From an uncultured Ruminococcus sp. (GTDB lineage Bacteria; Bacillota; Clostridia; Oscillospirales; CAG-272), in the NCBI GenBank assembly GCA_902765885.1, contig CACXBN010000003.1:1-6007 (forward strand): 6,007 nucleotides of DNA, written 5' to 3'. Of this stretch, positions 4,099-6,007 are shown piece after piece (the stretch's first letter is position 1; each line of letters opens with the position of its first letter). Under the pieces are notes generated by a model. The model ran no database searches. It saw only the letters and a program-made list of their open reading frames with translations, and was not told the DNA's origin. Both the position numbers and the translations under genes were made by a program.

Positions 4099-5786
4099 CT
4101 GTCTTTTTTTGAGCGCCTTATATTATCTAGCGGTACTCTAATCTCGGAAACATCGTCTCCGTTTCTGTACTTTATAACCACATTAAATGCTGTATCGATG
4201 TCGGCACTTATGAAATCTTCCCTTTTCAGTGCTTTCATCTGGCTATATATCTTCTTTTCGTTTTCACCGTACTCAGCAACATTGTCCGATGTGAAAAGGA
4301 CACCACCGAACATTTTGTTGACGAATGCCAGTGTCCGCTTATCTTCCGGTTTCAGCTTATTGTTCTTTTCTCTGAGAACATATACATCAGGGTCGCATCT
4401 GAATGCCCTTCCGTCAAGTTGCCTTCTGAAAACGGTATTCAGTATCGTGTTTTTGGTGGAAACTCTTTCTCTGTGGAGCAGCCTCATATGAGGAGCATCG
4501 TTCCAGGTCAGACTGACGTCGCAGCCTATCCGGCAGTAGTCCACTTTTCCGAAAGCGGGTGCCAGCGGAACTCCACAGCCAAGGAGAGTAACATCCCCGC
4601 AATACTCGCGTATAAGTTCCATTGCATCATTCATTATCTCGCCTCTTGATTTGCCCATTCTCGGGATAATGCATGCTGCGTAAAGAAAATCGAGTTTCAA
4701 GAACTTATATCCCCACTCGCCTATAACGGTGTCGAACACTTTTTTCAGATATGCCCTGAATTCTTCATTGTAAATATCAAGGGCATAGAATCCTCCCCAG
4801 TTGGAGCCTCCTTTGACCTTATTTCCGTTCTGATCTCTCACAATCCAGTCAGAATGACCGTTTGACAAATCGGAATCTGTTTTAGCAGCAAAAGGAGCAA
4901 GCCAGATCCCAGGAATCATTTTTTCTTCTGTAATCCTGTCTGCACATATTTTCATCCCATGAGGGAATTTTTTGGGGTCCACCTTCAGCCAGTCACCGAC
5001 TGCGGTTTCGTATCCGTCATCGATCTGGAACACATCCGGATGATCTTCCGAGTTTCTGAATGCCTCAAGGTCTGACATCACGGATTCTTCAGAAATGTTT
5101 TCATAAAGATTATACCAGCTTGTATATCCGGTTATAGTCTTTTTTTCGCACTTTTTTATGCCCAGAATTTCGAAATATCTGTCAAAGACATCCTCTTCCC
5201 CGCCTGTCTCGAAAAAAACATCAAGGACAACCCTTGTTCCGTTAAGAACAATGCCGTCTAAATCCTTTTCAAATACAACGGTGTTTTTTCCTGTGTCATA
5301 TCGTATGACCGTGAATCCTGTTTTTTCATCGGCGGATGCTGTCAGACAGAAGTCTTTTCCGTTCCGGATATACCCGTACGAAAATCCGTGCATCTGTCCG
5401 CGCCTTTTTCCGTATTTAACAAAATCATAGTCTCCGTATGCCTTGAGATCAAACGCCTTCAGAACAGCCTCAGGAACTCGATCCAGTGAATGCATCCTTC
5501 CCATGATCGTATGCTCGTGGCTGTCTGTCCACGACTGATAACCGTTCAGAAAAACCCTGTCTGTCTTCTCAAAATGATACCTGAATGAGGCAGAGACATT
5601 TTCGAAGATGATGTTTTTGTCTGATTCTACAGTCAGCATAAGATGTTTTCCGTCATATGCCGTATCCCAGCTCAGGTCATCCGTCTTTCCGCTCTGCCTG
5701 CTTCCGGCTGAGCCATGTATTATCTTACCATTCCCATCAACAAAGCTGTATTTCAGGTTTATATCGATGAGCTCGGGAATCTTCAC
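4095..5786 (-). CDS. Compact GH36 alpha-galactosidase, cytoplasmic
   Basis: A 563-aa glycoside hydrolase of clan GH-D that should release terminal alpha-galactose by a retaining mechanism. It has an N-terminal beta-sandwich (about 1-210, with NGYQSW at 81-86) and a TIM barrel (about 215-490). Barrel motifs: GYTSWYNLYENIS (220-232), FQIDDGYE (253-260, substrate-binding D256 and D257), PGIWLAPF (292-299), KFLKLDFLY (361-369, nucleophile D366), LLGCGVPLAP (401-410), CRIGCD (418-423, acid/base D423) and CDPD (464-467). The length and the order of motifs match, from memory, the short Thermotoga-type GH36 enzyme of about 550 residues rather than the 700-residue type. There is no signal peptide, so it acts on imported sugar. 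The start is GTG (5786-5784), with AGAGG (5794-5798) 7 nt ahead. It overlaps the stop of the upstream transporter by 4 nt. Related alpha-linked substrates cannot be excluded. Confidence 0.93.
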   Translation of the reverse strand: MKIPELIDINLKYSFVDGNGKIIHGSAGSRQSGKTDDLSWDTAYDGKHLMLTVESDKNIIFENVSASFRYHFEKTDRVFLNGYQSWTDSHEHTIMGRMHSLDRVPEAVLKAFDLKAYGDYDFVKYGKRRGQMHGFSYGYIRNGKDFCLTASADEKTGFTVIRYDTGKNTVVFEKDLDGIVLNGTRVVLDVFFETGGEEDVFDRYFEILGIKKCEKKTITGYTSWYNLYENISEESVMSDLEAFRNSEDHPDVFQIDDGYETAVGDWLKVDPKKFPHGMKICADRITEEKMIPGIWLAPFAAKTDSDLSNGHSDWIVRDQNGNKVKGGSNWGGFYALDIYNEEFRAYLKKVFDTVIGEWGYKFLKLDFLYAACIIPRMGKSRGEIMNDAMELIREYCGDVTLLGCGVPLAPAFGKVDYCRIGCDVSLTWNDAPHMRLLHRERVSTKNTILNTVFRRQLDGRAFRCDPDVYVLREKNNKLKPEDKRTLAFVNKMFGGVLFTSDNVAEYGENEKKIYSQMKALKREDFISADIDTAFNVVIKYRNGDDVSEIRVPLDNIRRSKKDR

Positions 5787-6007
5787 GCCTTTACCTCTGC
5801 TTCTTTTTCAGCCTTTTTTGCTTTCAGATCTTCAATCTTGGAGAGGATTTTCTTTTCTCCGTAGAAGAGGAATATGGCAGCACCAAGCAGGCATGCAACT
5901 GTTGCGATTATTGCTGTGATTCTGTACTGCATCGGATCAACTACCGCTTTTCCCTCAACCATCTTTGAAACGGTGATTGAAGTATAAACGAGCATTGAAA
6001 GTGCCTG
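5783..6007 (-). CDS. C-terminal end of a membrane protein, probably a GPH/MFS sugar transporter (partial)
   Basis: The reading frame is open through the right edge. The 74 visible codons begin Q-A-L-S-M, so the Met at 5995 is internal and not the start. A first hydrophobic stretch runs through MLVYTSITVSKMV. A clear last membrane helix follows (ITAIIATVACLLGAAIFLFY), then a charged, lysine/glutamate-rich tail (GEKKILSKIEDLKAKKAEKEAEVKA), probably cytoplasmic and helical. This terminal pattern is usual in glycoside-pentoside-hexuronide (GPH) cation symporters. The TGA stop (5785-5783) overlaps the GTG start of the alpha-galactosidase, so the two are translationally coupled. Import of an alpha-galactoside such as melibiose or a raffinose-type sugar is the likely role, inferred from this partner. 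Another multi-pass family with a similar tail is possible. Confidence 0.75.
   Translation of the reverse strand, partial: QALSMLVYTSITVSKMVEGKAVVDPMQYRITAIIATVACLLGAAIFLFYGEKKILSKIEDLKAKKAEKEAEVKA
5794..5798 (-). promoter_or_regulatory. Ribosome binding site deciding the GTG start of GH36
   Basis: The minus strand reads AGAGG, inside the final codons of the transporter gene and 7 nt before the GTG at 5786-5784. It supports GTG as a genuine start and a coupled operon. Confidence 0.7.

Overview
The window looks like chromosomal DNA of a low-to-moderate-GC Gram-positive anaerobe. A clostridial, Lachnospiraceae-like gut or rumen bacterium is the best guess. This rests on strong AGGAG-type ribosome binding sites, A/T-rich promoters, GTG and TTG starts, compact hairpin terminators, and two transporter-plus-hydrolase gene pairs. 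No rRNA, tRNA, CRISPR array, insertion sequence or phage gene was seen.

Left part (1-3051). The 3' end of an unseen + strand gene runs into a + strand terminator (57-93). Everything from 101 to 3051 then reads on the minus strand. An MFS transporter (1609-3051) and a glycerophosphodiester phosphodiesterase-like protein (778-1590, TTG start) form an operon with an 18-nt gap, closed by a hairpin at 729-773. A GNAT acetyltransferase (157-657) follows with its own promoter (694-722) and a strong bidirectional terminator (101-155).

Middle part (3052-4094). A long A/T-rich divergent regulatory region (3052-3477) carries two candidate minus-strand promoters for the transporter operon, one candidate plus-strand promoter, an 11-bp direct repeat, and a cluster of GTAG/CTAC motifs spaced near the helical repeat. 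On the + strand a tightly coupled pair follows: a 36-aa signal-peptide-like ORF (3478-3588) and a 117-aa membrane-anchored, Trp-rich protein of unknown function (3594-3947). This pair is the least explained part of the window.

Right part (4033-6007). A large extended hairpin (4033-4098) separates the + strand pair from a convergent minus-strand operon. That operon has the C-terminal end of a membrane protein, probably a sugar transporter (5783-6007, cut by the window edge), overlapping by 4 nt the GTG start of a compact GH36 alpha-galactosidase (4095-5786). The likely scheme is uptake of an alpha-galactoside by the upstream transporter and cytoplasmic hydrolysis by the GH36 enzyme.

Most of the window is ordinary carbohydrate and lipid-headgroup metabolism. 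The unusual elements are the small + strand pair, its regulatory region, and the pairing of a sugar-type MFS carrier with a GDPD enzyme.
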